From: Thermoplasmata archaeon | GTDB taxonomy: Archaea > Thermoplasmatota > Thermoplasmata > Sysuiplasmatales > Sysuiplasmataceae | DNA: 6,429 nucleotides | Reading direction: 5' to 3' | NCBI GenBank assembly: GCA_021796175.1 | Contig: JAJYOM010000091.1 | Coordinates: forward strand, 1 to 6,429 | Shown: piece by piece, positions 1-5,165 of the stretch | Layout: every line of letters begins with the position of its first letter | Numbering within the stretch: position 1 is the first letter of the stretch | Notes under the pieces: model-generated | What the model saw: the letters and a program-made list of their open reading frames with translations, nothing else | Databases searched by the model: none | What the model was told of the DNA's origin: nothing | Translations under genes and position numbers: made by a program

Positions 1-32
1 ATTGTGCCTGAAGCAATACCATGCATAATCAT
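1..32 (-). CDS. Possible 5' end of a gene leaving the window on the left
   Basis: An ATG at 32-30 on the minus strand opens a frame with no stop to the window edge (M-I-M-H-G-I-A-S-G-T). A TATA-like element lies at 50-61, about 24 bases upstream, which is the spacing expected for a leaderless archaeal transcript. The in-frame ATG at 26 is an equal alternative, and an ATG at 22 opens another frame. Only about ten codons are visible, so no function can be suggested. The call rests on promoter geometry alone. Confidence 0.25.
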   Translation of the reverse strand, partial: MIMHGIASGT

Positions 33-49
33 TTTAACTGTCCCATCGG

Positions 50-61
50 TTATGTATTTTT
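50..61 (-). promoter_or_regulatory. TATA-like box for a possible gene at the left edge
   Basis: Read on the minus strand the element is AAAAATACATAA, an A-rich stretch (BRE-like) followed by a TATA-like core. Its core centre at about 53 predicts initiation near 27, close to the ATG codons at 32 and 26. It lies in the 115-base stretch after the transporter stop codon. Confidence 0.35.
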
Positions 62-115
62 CCGAGCTGGATTTGCCTCAAGAAAATACGGAAACATATG
101 GCTGGAAGCTGAAGG

Positions 116-1414
116 CTATTCTGCTCCAGCTCCCCTGTTGCCGGACCAGACTGAATAAAGCAGCCCAATCAGGGAGGCGAATGCACTGAACAGGACGGGC
201 CAGCCCACAAACGGGAGAACGGCCAGTGAGATTACCAGTGAAACCGCCGGCAGAAGAGGGATATGCCATCCGGAACCGTTCGCCTTCTCCTTCCTGAATA
301 TGCTGATGCCGGAAGCTGAGCCGATTATGTATACAAGTATTGCAGCGCCGCTGGGAATCAGAAGTGCAGTTTCAAGATTTATGTTGAGAATGTAATAGAA
401 TGCAATCATCGGAATCATTGACGCAAAAAGGGCTATGAGCGCACGGTCGGGAACCCGTGTCCGCGGATGTATGTGACCCATTGCACGCGGAAAACCTCCG
501 TCCCTTGCGACTGCGTAAAATACTCTTGACATGCCGATCGTGTATGCATTGACAGTGCTGAATATGATGAAGACTGCAAGAATTGCCGTTCCGGCTGCAC
601 CGTACCTGCCCAGTATGTATGAGAGCATTACGGCAAACGGCGCAATACTTCCGCCCGCCCTGTAAGCCTGTGTCCCCACCGTGACGAATGATACGGAAAG
701 GTAAAGGCCGCTTATCAGAAGAACGCTGAGTATGATGCTCCGGCGGAAATCCCTTTTCGGGTTTTCAAACTCTTCGGCCACGTTGGAAACATTCTCATAT
801 CCGAGGAAGGACCAGAATATCAATGCAGCCGCAGTACCAACCGGCAGAAAGCCGTTGGGAAGAAATGGTGTGAAAGCGGCAGACCTGACAAAGAAAGCTG
901 ATGAAACCACCACGGCGAGCAGGAGTGCCACGACGCACAGTACTGCGAAAAGCTGCACTTTGTTGCTCATTATTATGCCGCGATAATTGATCGCGAACGC
1001 GCTCACAAGAATCAGGGAGGCAAGCAGCAGAGTCTCGTGCCTGGTCAGGGGGAAAGCATATTCGAGGTAGGAGGCGGCGATGAGGGAAACTGCGGGAGCG
1101 CCGGTCACCACCCACAGTGCGAACAGCCATCCGGTGACAGTGGCAACGCGCTGGCCGAAAGCCTCCTTTGCAAAAGCATATATGCCTCCGGACTCGGGCT
1201 TTCTTGCCGACAGGGATGCAAAAGTGAATGCAAAGGGGAAACTGGCAAGTGAGAGTATTATCCACGCGATCAGTGAGCCCGGGCCCGCAATAAGCGCCGC
1301 AAGCCCTGGAAGAAGAAGTATGCCTGAGCCGAGCACAGAGCTTGTGTAGAGTGCCACCGCATGACGCAATTTGATTGCCTTTCTAAGAGACGTCCGTTGC
1401 GATGTGTCTTCCAT
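116..1414 (-). CDS. APC-superfamily amino acid permease (YjeH-like)
   Basis: This is a 432-residue inner-membrane transporter with about 12 hydrophobic segments (roughly 16-38, 43-68, 89-115, 126-143, 150-175, 192-212, 225-246, 256-288, 325-345, 347-370, 384-403, 405-422). The unwound TM1 motif of the APC fold appears as GSGILLLPG at 29-37. The TM6 region FWSFLGYENV (200-209), followed by AEEFENPKRD (213-222), is the usual APC signature ahead of TM7. The overall pattern recalls E. coli YjeH, a methionine/branched-chain amino acid exporter, but substrate and direction cannot be read from sequence. The start is the ATG at 1414. The frame stays open to a TTG at 1534, but that extension would span the promoter-like TAATATA at 1446-1452 and is unlikely to be translated. 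Length is typical of the family, and no break is seen. Confidence 0.9.
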   Translation of the reverse strand: MEDTSQRTSLRKAIKLRHAVALYTSSVLGSGILLLPGLAALIAGPGSLIAWIILSLASFPFAFTFASLSARKPESGGIYAFAKEAFGQRVATVTGWLFALWVVTGAPAVSLIAASYLEYAFPLTRHETLLLASLILVSAFAINYRGIIMSNKVQLFAVLCVVALLLAVVVSSAFFVRSAAFTPFLPNGFLPVGTAAALIFWSFLGYENVSNVAEEFENPKRDFRRSIILSVLLISGLYLSVSFVTVGTQAYRAGGSIAPFAVMLSYILGRYGAAGTAILAVFIIFSTVNAYTIGMSRVFYAVARDGGFPRAMGHIHPRTRVPDRALIALFASMIPMIAFYYILNINLETALLIPSGAAILVYIIGSASGISIFRKEKANGSGWHIPLLPAVSLVISLAVLPFVGWPVLFSAFASLIGLLYSVWSGNRGAGAE

Positions 1415-1445
1415 TGTGCCTTGTTTTTCGGGAGAAAACGAACAG

Positions 1446-1452
1446 TATATTA
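1446..1452 (-). promoter_or_regulatory. TATA box for the APC transporter
   Basis: TAATATA on the minus strand is centred about 35 bases before the ATG at 1414, predicting a leader of roughly 9 bases. No Shine-Dalgarno site precedes that ATG. The element argues for transcription separate from the acetyltransferase upstream and against the longer TTG-start reading. Confidence 0.55.
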
Positions 1453-1530
1453 CGATTGCCCCGGGAACAGTGATACAGAGCAGGAGCAGCCGATTTGTTC
1501 GTACTTGCGGTGTCGGAGTCGGAACTGTGG

Positions 1531-1995
1531 TCAATCCAGTCTCAGGACAAACTCTTCAACTTCGCCGCGGCGTCCGTTGGCATAGCCCGTACCATCACCG
1601 GTTATGACAAAACCGCACTTCTTCAGCACAGTCAGTGAAGCAATATTGTCCCTGGCAGCTCTTGCGAAAATGGGGCACACTGCTACAATCGCCAGGAATT
1701 TCAGGAGGGCGTCTGTCGCAATTCCTTTTCCCCAGAGCGCCCTGTCAATCCAGTAGGTGACCTCTGGCCTGCCTTCATCGATGTACTTGGCCACATGGCC
1801 CGCGATCCCGCCGTTGAAGAGAATGGTCTTCACTGTGTTTGACCGGTCATCCAGCACTTTTCGCCAGTGACTGTCAAACGCATCCCTGCCCTCAGGATTC
1901 CGGGATGTGAAGGCTGCCATCCAGATGGCAGCCGGATCAAGCTGATGCTTATAGAATACATCGATGTCACCGCCACCAACATCTCTGAGTGTCAC
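1531..1995 (-). CDS. GNAT-family N-acetyltransferase (RimJ/RimL type)
   Basis: This 154-residue protein has the full single-domain GNAT layout. Beta-1 is VTLRDV when the GTG start is read as Val. A middle strand pair with KTILFNGGIAGHVAKY lies at 56-71. Motif A, with the acetyl-CoA pyrophosphate loop, is at 81-97 (WIDRALWGKGIATDAL core, G-K-G-I-A). Motif B is at 117-129, with N117 and the KKCGF element. Members of this group transfer acetyl from acetyl-CoA to protein N-termini, small amines or antibiotics; the acceptor here is unknown. The start is a GTG preceded by AGGA at 2004-2001, five bases away; the frame upstream is closed by a TGA at 2034-2032 with no other start. A good TATA box lies at 2069-2077, which leaves an unusually long leader of about 50 bases containing a tiny ORF. 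Confidence 0.88.
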   Translation of the reverse strand: MTLRDVGGGDIDVFYKHQLDPAAIWMAAFTSRNPEGRDAFDSHWRKVLDDRSNTVKTILFNGGIAGHVAKYIDEGRPEVTYWIDRALWGKGIATDALLKFLAIVAVCPIFARAARDNIASLTVLKKCGFVITGDGTGYANGRRGEVEEFVLRLD

Positions 1996-2000
1996 CCTGT

Positions 2001-2004
2001 TCCT
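2001..2004 (-). promoter_or_regulatory. Shine-Dalgarno site for the acetyltransferase GTG start
   Basis: AGGA on the minus strand sits five bases before the GTG at 1995. It is the most normally placed Shine-Dalgarno site in the window and supports internal or leadered initiation at this gene, unlike the apparently leaderless neighbours. Confidence 0.45.
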
Positions 2005-2008
2005 GGAA

Positions 2009-2035
2009 TCAGTCGTGTATCCACTTTCCTGTCAT
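2009..2035 (-). other. Eight-codon upstream ORF in the acetyltransferase leader
   Basis: ATG at 2035 reads M-T-G-K-W-I-H-D and stops with TGA at 2011-2009, thirteen bases before the GTG start of the acetyltransferase. It begins about 12 bases after the predicted transcription start, the short-leader spacing seen at other genes here. It could be a translated leader peptide, the remains of the true N-terminus after a frameshift, or chance. It is in a different frame from the acetyltransferase. Confidence 0.3.
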
Positions 2036-2068
2036 CTGCAAAGGTTGCAGACGACCAGGCGATGACGG

Positions 2069-2077
2069 TTATATATG
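2069..2077 (-). promoter_or_regulatory. TATA box upstream of the acetyltransferase
   Basis: CATATATAA on the minus strand follows an A-rich AATTAAAG stretch that could serve as the TFB recognition element. It is among the best TATA matches in the window. It predicts initiation near 2047, about 50 bases before the acetyltransferase GTG, and lies in the 167-base spacer after the membrane-protein stop codon. Confidence 0.6.
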
Positions 2078-2162
2078 CTTTAATTCCGGGTGGGAGACAG
2101 TGACAGCGGCATTGCCTGCAATCCGGTGGTTGAAGAAGGGAGTTTCATTCTCACCGCTCATT

Positions 2163-3329
2163 TTACTCAGGAGGCTTTGTCTGGTCCGCCTTCCGCTCTG
2201 CTGTCTTCTGTGGCGCCTCAGCTGTATCCGGAACTGATGCCGCGAGTGCGTTGCCAAGATGCCTGACCCTCCATGCCGTTATTACAAAGGCGGCAATTGT
2301 CGCAGCGAGGCCCGACAGGAAAACGAGCTCCAGTATTGTGGCAGTATAGAGCCTGGCGATTGCCGTGTCAAGGGCGATAGAGACTATGACACCGATACCC
2401 TGCCCTGAAGAAATGCCGAGGAGTATGGCGCCGAATGTCTGCGGAGGAACACCCTTCTTCTCCTTTGTGAGAAAACGGGATATCAGACCCACTGCCAGTC
2501 CGGACAGCAGTCCGATCGTAACTGCGATTAGCAGTATGATGGCTGAGAATGACTTCTGATAGCCAACCAGTATCAGGAGTGCGGTAAAGAGGAACAGGAG
2601 GATGAATGATGCCATGTATCTCCACGTGGTCCCAATTCTCGCTGTAAGCCTCACGTATACCTTTTCGCTCCGCACATACGGGAGTGAGAGCAGCACGGAA
2701 AGCAGTAGCGCAACGCTGCTGGCGGCGAATATGCCGAATGCAGTCAGGAACACTTTTCCAGACATGCTGTAGAGAACAACAATGCCAAGCGAGTATGAAA
2801 TGAGACCGAGAAACCAGGAAAGACCCGACACCTGTGTCATTGCAGATGCCTGCTCTAGTGTCGAGGGCAGATACCTTGAGACTGCCCTGCTGAGTATTGA
2901 TGCGCTGAAACCTCCTATAATCGACGCCAGTATGGAAATGATGCCTATAACCTCGAGACTCATTGCGAATGCAGTCCAGGAGGCAAATGAGCTCGCAAGG
3001 TACGGTGTTATCCATTCATGGGTTGTGCCGAAATACCCCCTGAATGCATACCTGAACAGTATGCCGCCGGTGAAAAGTCCGATTAGCCTGGAAGTCAGTA
3101 TTACCGCACCGCCGCCGGTGAGTTCGCCAAGTGCGCCGGAAATCAGCTCCGCCGCCAGACCCGCAATTGCAGCTGATATCAGCACCGAGAGCCTCCCGGG
3201 TATGTATCTCTTGAACAGCAGTGCGAGCAGAAAGCCTGCCACCCCGCCGGATATACCGAACAGAACAGAAGCAAGTGCCGGTGATAATGAAACCAATGCC
3301 ATCGAACGGCAGAGGTATTGCCCATGCAT
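2163..3329 (-). CDS. Polytopic membrane protein, possibly a divergent MFS transporter
   Basis: This 388-residue protein has about 11 hydrophobic segments (roughly 12-39, 47-66, 75-97, 107-125, 126-147, 165-188, 193-217, 236-256, 260-284, 297-319, 329-353). A charged, proline-containing tail follows (about 355-388), probably cytoplasmic. A basic stretch at 285-293 (RFLTKEKKG) and another loop at 219-237 separate the later segments. Length, segment number, a gap near the middle and Gly-rich helices suggest a major-facilitator-like fold, but no diagnostic MFS loop motif is visible, so the family is open. The start is ATG 3329, with AAGGA at 3338-3334 only four bases away. ATG 3302, nine codons in, is an alternative because ATTAAATG at 3334-3327 could act as its TATA box. 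No neighbour indicates a substrate. Confidence 0.8.
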   Translation of the reverse strand: MHGQYLCRSMALVSLSPALASVLFGISGGVAGFLLALLFKRYIPGRLSVLISAAIAGLAAELISGALGELTGGGAVILTSRLIGLFTGGILFRYAFRGYFGTTHEWITPYLASSFASWTAFAMSLEVIGIISILASIIGGFSASILSRAVSRYLPSTLEQASAMTQVSGLSWFLGLISYSLGIVVLYSMSGKVFLTAFGIFAASSVALLLSVLLSLPYVRSEKVYVRLTARIGTTWRYMASFILLFLFTALLILVGYQKSFSAIILLIAVTIGLLSGLAVGLISRFLTKEKKGVPPQTFGAILLGISSGQGIGVIVSIALDTAIARLYTATILELVFLSGLAATIAAFVITAWRVRHLGNALAASVPDTAEAPQKTAERKADQTKPPE

Positions 3330-3357
3330 TTAATCCTTGCCTGAAAAAACGTGAGCG

Positions 3358-3366
3358 TGCATATCC
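3358..3366 (-). promoter_or_regulatory. Weak TATA-like element ahead of the membrane protein
   Basis: GGATATGCA on the minus strand is centred about 33 bases before ATG 3329 and would give a leader of about 7 bases. The match is poor and lacks an A-rich upstream element. The competing reading is ATTAAATG at 3334-3327 serving the internal ATG at 3302. Confidence 0.25.
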
Positions 3367-3379
3367 AGCTGCATGCTCA

Positions 3380-3403
3380 CCCCCTTCCTGGAAGCCGGGG
3401 GGG
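3380..3403. repeat. C-run/G-run inverted repeat (hairpin)
   Basis: Five C residues (3380-3384) face seven G residues (3397-3403) across a 12-base centre that contains TTCC-T-GGAA. An alternative fold pairs CTT (3384-3386) with AAG (3392-3394) around CCTGG, then CCCC with GGGG across a two-base bulge. It is the strongest GC hairpin in the 235-base spacer. It resembles the subterminal hairpins of IS200/IS605-type elements, but no transposase or TnpB remnant is next to it. Confidence 0.5.
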
Positions 3404-3433
3404 ATGTCTCAACTGCATTAGACGCAGTGATTC

Positions 3434-3457
3434 CAGTCAGACAGAGTGTCTGTACTG
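3434..3457. repeat. Ten-base-pair hairpin with one bulge
   Basis: CAGTCAGACA (3434-3443) pairs with TGTCTG (3447-3452) and ACTG (3454-3457) around a GAG loop, with a single bulged T at 3453. No T-run follows directly on either strand, so it is not a classical intrinsic terminator. It lies about 110 bases after the stop of the small gene at 3565 and about 105 bases before the membrane-protein start. Confidence 0.5.
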
Positions 3458-3475
3458 TCCTGTGCCCAACGGGCC

Positions 3476-3481
3476 AAAAAA
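3476..3481 (-). terminator. Second oligo-T tract after the 128-residue gene
   Basis: Six consecutive T residues on the minus strand lie 84 bases after the stop codon at 3565. This could be a back-up termination site for the upstream unit, since archaeal RNA polymerase terminates at T-rich tracts without a hairpin. Confidence 0.35.
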
Positions 3482-3543
3482 TCAAGTGTAACACTGAACC
3501 CGGGCAGCAGCACTGCCGCCTGTCAGAACGGCCGCCGTTGCCC

Positions 3544-3553
3544 GGAAAAAGAG
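3544..3553 (-). terminator. T-rich terminator after the 128-residue gene
   Basis: The minus strand reads CTCTTTTTCC a dozen bases after the TGA at 3567-3565, a pyrimidine-rich tract with five T residues in a row. This matches the oligo-T termination signals of archaea and fits the 235-base gap before the next start. Confidence 0.5.
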
Positions 3554-3564
3554 ACCTGGACCGG

Positions 3565-3951
3565 TCAGTTTGTGTTTACCATCTCTGCCAGCTGTGCCAT
3601 TATTTTCTTCTCAATATGCTCTGTCCAGAGCATTTCCGGCACATCCACGACGAGGAAGAGCTCGCTGAGAAGAAGAGCCTCGACAGCCATGACACCAATA
3701 TTCTGTACCCATTTCCCTATACCTGTACTGACATGCAACCCGTCCGGCTGGTTTGCAAATTTGAATGTAAGTGCCCTGTCGGCGGCTATTATGTCCCTCA
3801 GTATGCCTGCCTTCTGTGCCTGCACGACAGCGGACTGGCCATCAGCCGACTGCTGCACCTTCCAGCCATCATTCTGAAGGTACCTCGCAAAAGTCTGCGT
3901 CAATCCGTTTATATCCACCTGTTTGCCGAATGTCCTTTCTTTCATCCTCAT
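3565..3951 (-). CDS. Conserved-looking small protein of unknown function
   Basis: This 128-residue protein is not one I can name. The N-terminal half (about 11-66) looks like an alpha/beta fold: a helix with NGLTQTFARYLQNDGW at 15-30, then strands KVQQS and AVVQAQK, then LRDIIAADRALTFKF at 51-65. The second half holds a GIGKWVQNIG turn (77-86), a hydrophobic helix (about 87-103) and a VPEMLW motif (104-109), ending in a charged helix. The hydrophobic stretch contains Glu and Asp, so a buried or peripheral helix is likelier than a true membrane span. The start is ATG 3951, with ATG 3945 close behind. Longer readings from ATG 4047 or TTG 4059 would run across the strong TATA box at 3984-3990 and are disfavoured. 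A T-rich terminator follows the gene. Confidence 0.75.
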   Translation of the reverse strand: MRMKERTFGKQVDINGLTQTFARYLQNDGWKVQQSADGQSAVVQAQKAGILRDIIAADRALTFKFANQPDGLHVSTGIGKWVQNIGVMAVEALLLSELFLVVDVPEMLWTEHIEKKIMAQLAEMVNTN

Positions 3952-3983
3952 ATCTATCGCAGTCAGGCATGTTCCTTCTTGCG

Positions 3984-3990
3984 TTATAAA
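3984..3990 (-). promoter_or_regulatory. TATA box for the 128-residue gene
   Basis: TTTATAA on the minus strand, with an A-run (4002-3998) shortly upstream, is centred 36 bases before ATG 3951 and predicts a leader of about 10 bases. It decides the start codon of this gene, because longer readings would put the promoter inside the coding region. Confidence 0.65.
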
Positions 3991-4053
3991 CGTTGACTTT
4001 TTGATCGTGAAAGAGTTGTCAGTCACCGGATGTGACCTTATTTGCATTCTATC

Positions 4054-4076
4054 TGCCAACTGTCAGAGTTCAGGCA
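4054..4076. repeat. Hairpin after the 126-residue gene
   Basis: TGCCAACT (4054-4061) pairs with AGTT (4067-4070) and GGCA (4073-4076) around a GTCAG loop, with a two-base bulge. On the minus strand it comes 18 bases after the stop codon at 4094. It may protect the 3' end of that transcript; no T-run follows on the minus strand. Confidence 0.4.
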
Positions 4077-4093
4077 AATTGTTTTCGTACCGG

Positions 4094-4474
4094 CTAACCT
4101 ATGAAGTTCCAGAAATTGTCGCTCCAGATATCCTGTTTTTCCTTCACGTGCCTCAGCCTTGTCTGCTTCATTCCCTGCTTCATGCACTTCTCATACAGTT
4201 TCCTGACGTCATCAAGGTTCATGCCTGAGATACTGTCAAGCTTCTTCTCCAGCGCGTGTTTCAGGCCAAGGTCGAGCTTCTTCTCAGGATGCCTGACAAT
4301 GAGCCTGTAGCGTGCCTGGTGACCGCCCTCAATACGCAGTATCTGCCACTCAAGGTCCTCATTCCTTTCTCTGCCGAGAGTGAATGCGGCCGAGCTTCCT
4401 GCCGCTACAGCGACGAATTCCTCCTCTTTTGTTCCTTCCCTCACAGTGAGATCTATTGCAAGCCCGTCAGTCAT
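4094..4474 (-). CDS. Hypothetical small soluble protein
   Basis: This 126-residue protein is not recognised. The first part (about 1-62) looks like a beta-rich unit: alternating hydrophobic stretches LAIDLTV, EFVAVAAGSSAAFTLG, LEWQILRI and ARYRLIVRH. The second half (about 63-126) is helical and strongly basic, with KKLDLGLKHALEKKLD at 65-80 and a Lys/Met/Gln-rich stretch at 91-112, and it ends in an aromatic tail (IWSDNFWNFIG). No signal peptide, membrane span or metal motif is visible; the single Cys (97) is isolated. The basic helical half could suit RNA or protein contacts, but that is a guess. The start at ATG 4474 has no Shine-Dalgarno site; a TATA-like CTTTAATG about 22 bases upstream suggests a leaderless message. 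It is separated from the deacylase upstream by 139 bases. Confidence 0.7.
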   Translation of the reverse strand: MTDGLAIDLTVREGTKEEEFVAVAAGSSAAFTLGRERNEDLEWQILRIEGGHQARYRLIVRHPEKKLDLGLKHALEKKLDSISGMNLDDVRKLYEKCMKQGMKQTRLRHVKEKQDIWSDNFWNFIG

Positions 4475-4492
4475 TGTTTACAGGTATACCTT

Positions 4493-4500
4493 CATTAAAG
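4493..4500 (-). promoter_or_regulatory. TATA-like box for the 126-residue gene
   Basis: CTTTAATG on the minus strand is centred 22-23 bases before the ATG at 4474, which places the predicted start of transcription on or beside the start codon. The folded element at 4508-4565 lies directly upstream. Confidence 0.45.
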
Positions 4501-4507
4501 ATAATGC

Positions 4508-4565
4508 TGTGCAGGCAGGCACGGGAGCCTGCCCGACTTTTTCGCGAAGCCCGATCTGCTGCACA
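4508..4565. repeat. Nested inverted repeats in the spacer after the deacylase
   Basis: An outer pair, TGTGCAG (4508-4514) with CTGCACA (4559-4565), encloses a perfect seven-base-pair hairpin: GGCAGGC (4514-4520) and GCCTGCC (4527-4533) with an ACGGGA loop. It also encloses the eight-base palindrome TTCGCGAA (4541-4548). The G at 4514 is shared, so the two stems compete for one base. On the plus strand five T residues (4538-4542) follow the hairpin, but no plus-strand gene precedes it. It may be a 3' structure of the deacylase transcript, an operator for the next gene, or a small RNA. Confidence 0.45.
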
Positions 4566-4613
4566 ATGTGATTCTGCTTCGGATTGGTCCGGGCGATATC
4601 GTCTGCCTCTTCC

Positions 4614-5117
4614 TCACTTCGTTGCACTTCCGGAAACATCAACAGTCACATATCTCATACAATCAGTCAACAGCTCAGGTGTGATGCGCATTACTGAACT
4701 TGCGGAACCGGCAGCTGCCCATGAGGTGGGGAATCTCTTCAGTGACATGTCCACCATTACCTTTATTCCCTCCCTGTGAGGGAATGGCGGAACACCGCCA
4801 ATCCTGTAACCGGTTGCCTCCAGCACTTCGGAGGGGGACATCAGCCTCGCGCTCCGCCATGACATTTTTACTTTCAAGAGATCTGTGTTTACACGCCTGT
4901 CTCCGGAGAGCACCACTATCACGCTGCTGTTGGCCGGCGGAGGTGGGGAGGGGCTGTCCGTGAAAGCGATGGACTTGGCAATTTCAGCGACCGTGCATCC
5001 GAGTGCACTCGCTGCTGATGCTGAAGTCATCGCACTTTCCTCAGGTAAATCAACGAGCTCAACCTGCAGCCCCTTTTTGAGGAGAAATGATCGGACAATC
5101 TCGGGCCCCGACAGCAT
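4614..5117 (-). CDS. YbaK/EbsC-family aminoacyl-tRNA deacylase
   Basis: This 167-residue protein covers the whole YbaK/prolyl-tRNA editing domain, which hydrolyses mischarged aminoacyl-tRNAs (for example Cys- or Ala-tRNA-Pro) in the cytoplasm. Visible landmarks are the VAEIAKSIAF element with the conserved catalytic-site Lys at 48, the VIVVLSGDRRVN strand and turn (66-77), ATGYRIGGVPPF at 101-112 containing the Gly-x-x-x-Pro loop, the VMVDMSL strand (120-126), and a TSWAAAG stretch near 131-137. A short Pro/Ser-rich insertion (SPSPPPPANSS, 55-65) lies in the loop between two core strands. Which amino acid it clears cannot be told from sequence. The start is ATG 5117, one codon inside a TTG at 5120; GGGG lies eight bases upstream as a weak ribosome site. 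The 48-base gap to the epimerase and the lack of a clear TATA box suggest possible co-transcription. Confidence 0.92.
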   Translation of the reverse strand: MLSGPEIVRSFLLKKGLQVELVDLPEESAMTSASAASALGCTVAEIAKSIAFTDSPSPPPPANSSVIVVLSGDRRVNTDLLKVKMSWRSARLMSPSEVLEATGYRIGGVPPFPHREGIKVMVDMSLKRFPTSWAAAGSASSVMRITPELLTDCMRYVTVDVSGSATK

Positions 5118-5165
5118 CAATAATACCCCGCTCTACAGTGGCACGTGAAATCAGATGTGAGCTGA

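Noticed and set aside
4..189. Plus-strand 61-codon frame at the left edge
   Set aside because: It starts at GTG, overlaps the transporter C-terminus antisense, and has no ribosome site or domain.
795..1265. Minus-strand open frame of 156 codons
   Set aside because: It is embedded in the APC transporter in another frame and has no domain character.
1415..1534. N-terminal extension of the transporter from TTG 1534
   Set aside because: It would span the TAATATA promoter element and add 40 residues not typical of APC proteins; ATG 1414 fits better.
2368..3015. Minus-strand open frame of 215 codons in another frame
   Set aside because: It sits inside the membrane-protein gene in a shifted frame, with Cys/His/Arg-rich scrambled composition, so it is a shadow.
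2782..3333. Plus-strand open frame of 183 codons
   Set aside because: It lies wholly antisense to the membrane-protein gene, whose hydrophobic pattern is clear; the plus frame shows no coherent domain.
3373..3996. Plus-strand open frame of 207 codons, rich in Cys and His
   Set aside because: It overlaps the 128-residue minus-strand gene and its promoter and terminator. Its composition lacks any domain pattern and it looks like an antisense shadow.
4514..4542. Hairpin plus T-run as a plus-strand intrinsic terminator
   Set aside because: There is no plus-strand gene upstream, and four bases separate the stem from the T-run; archaeal termination does not need such a hairpin.
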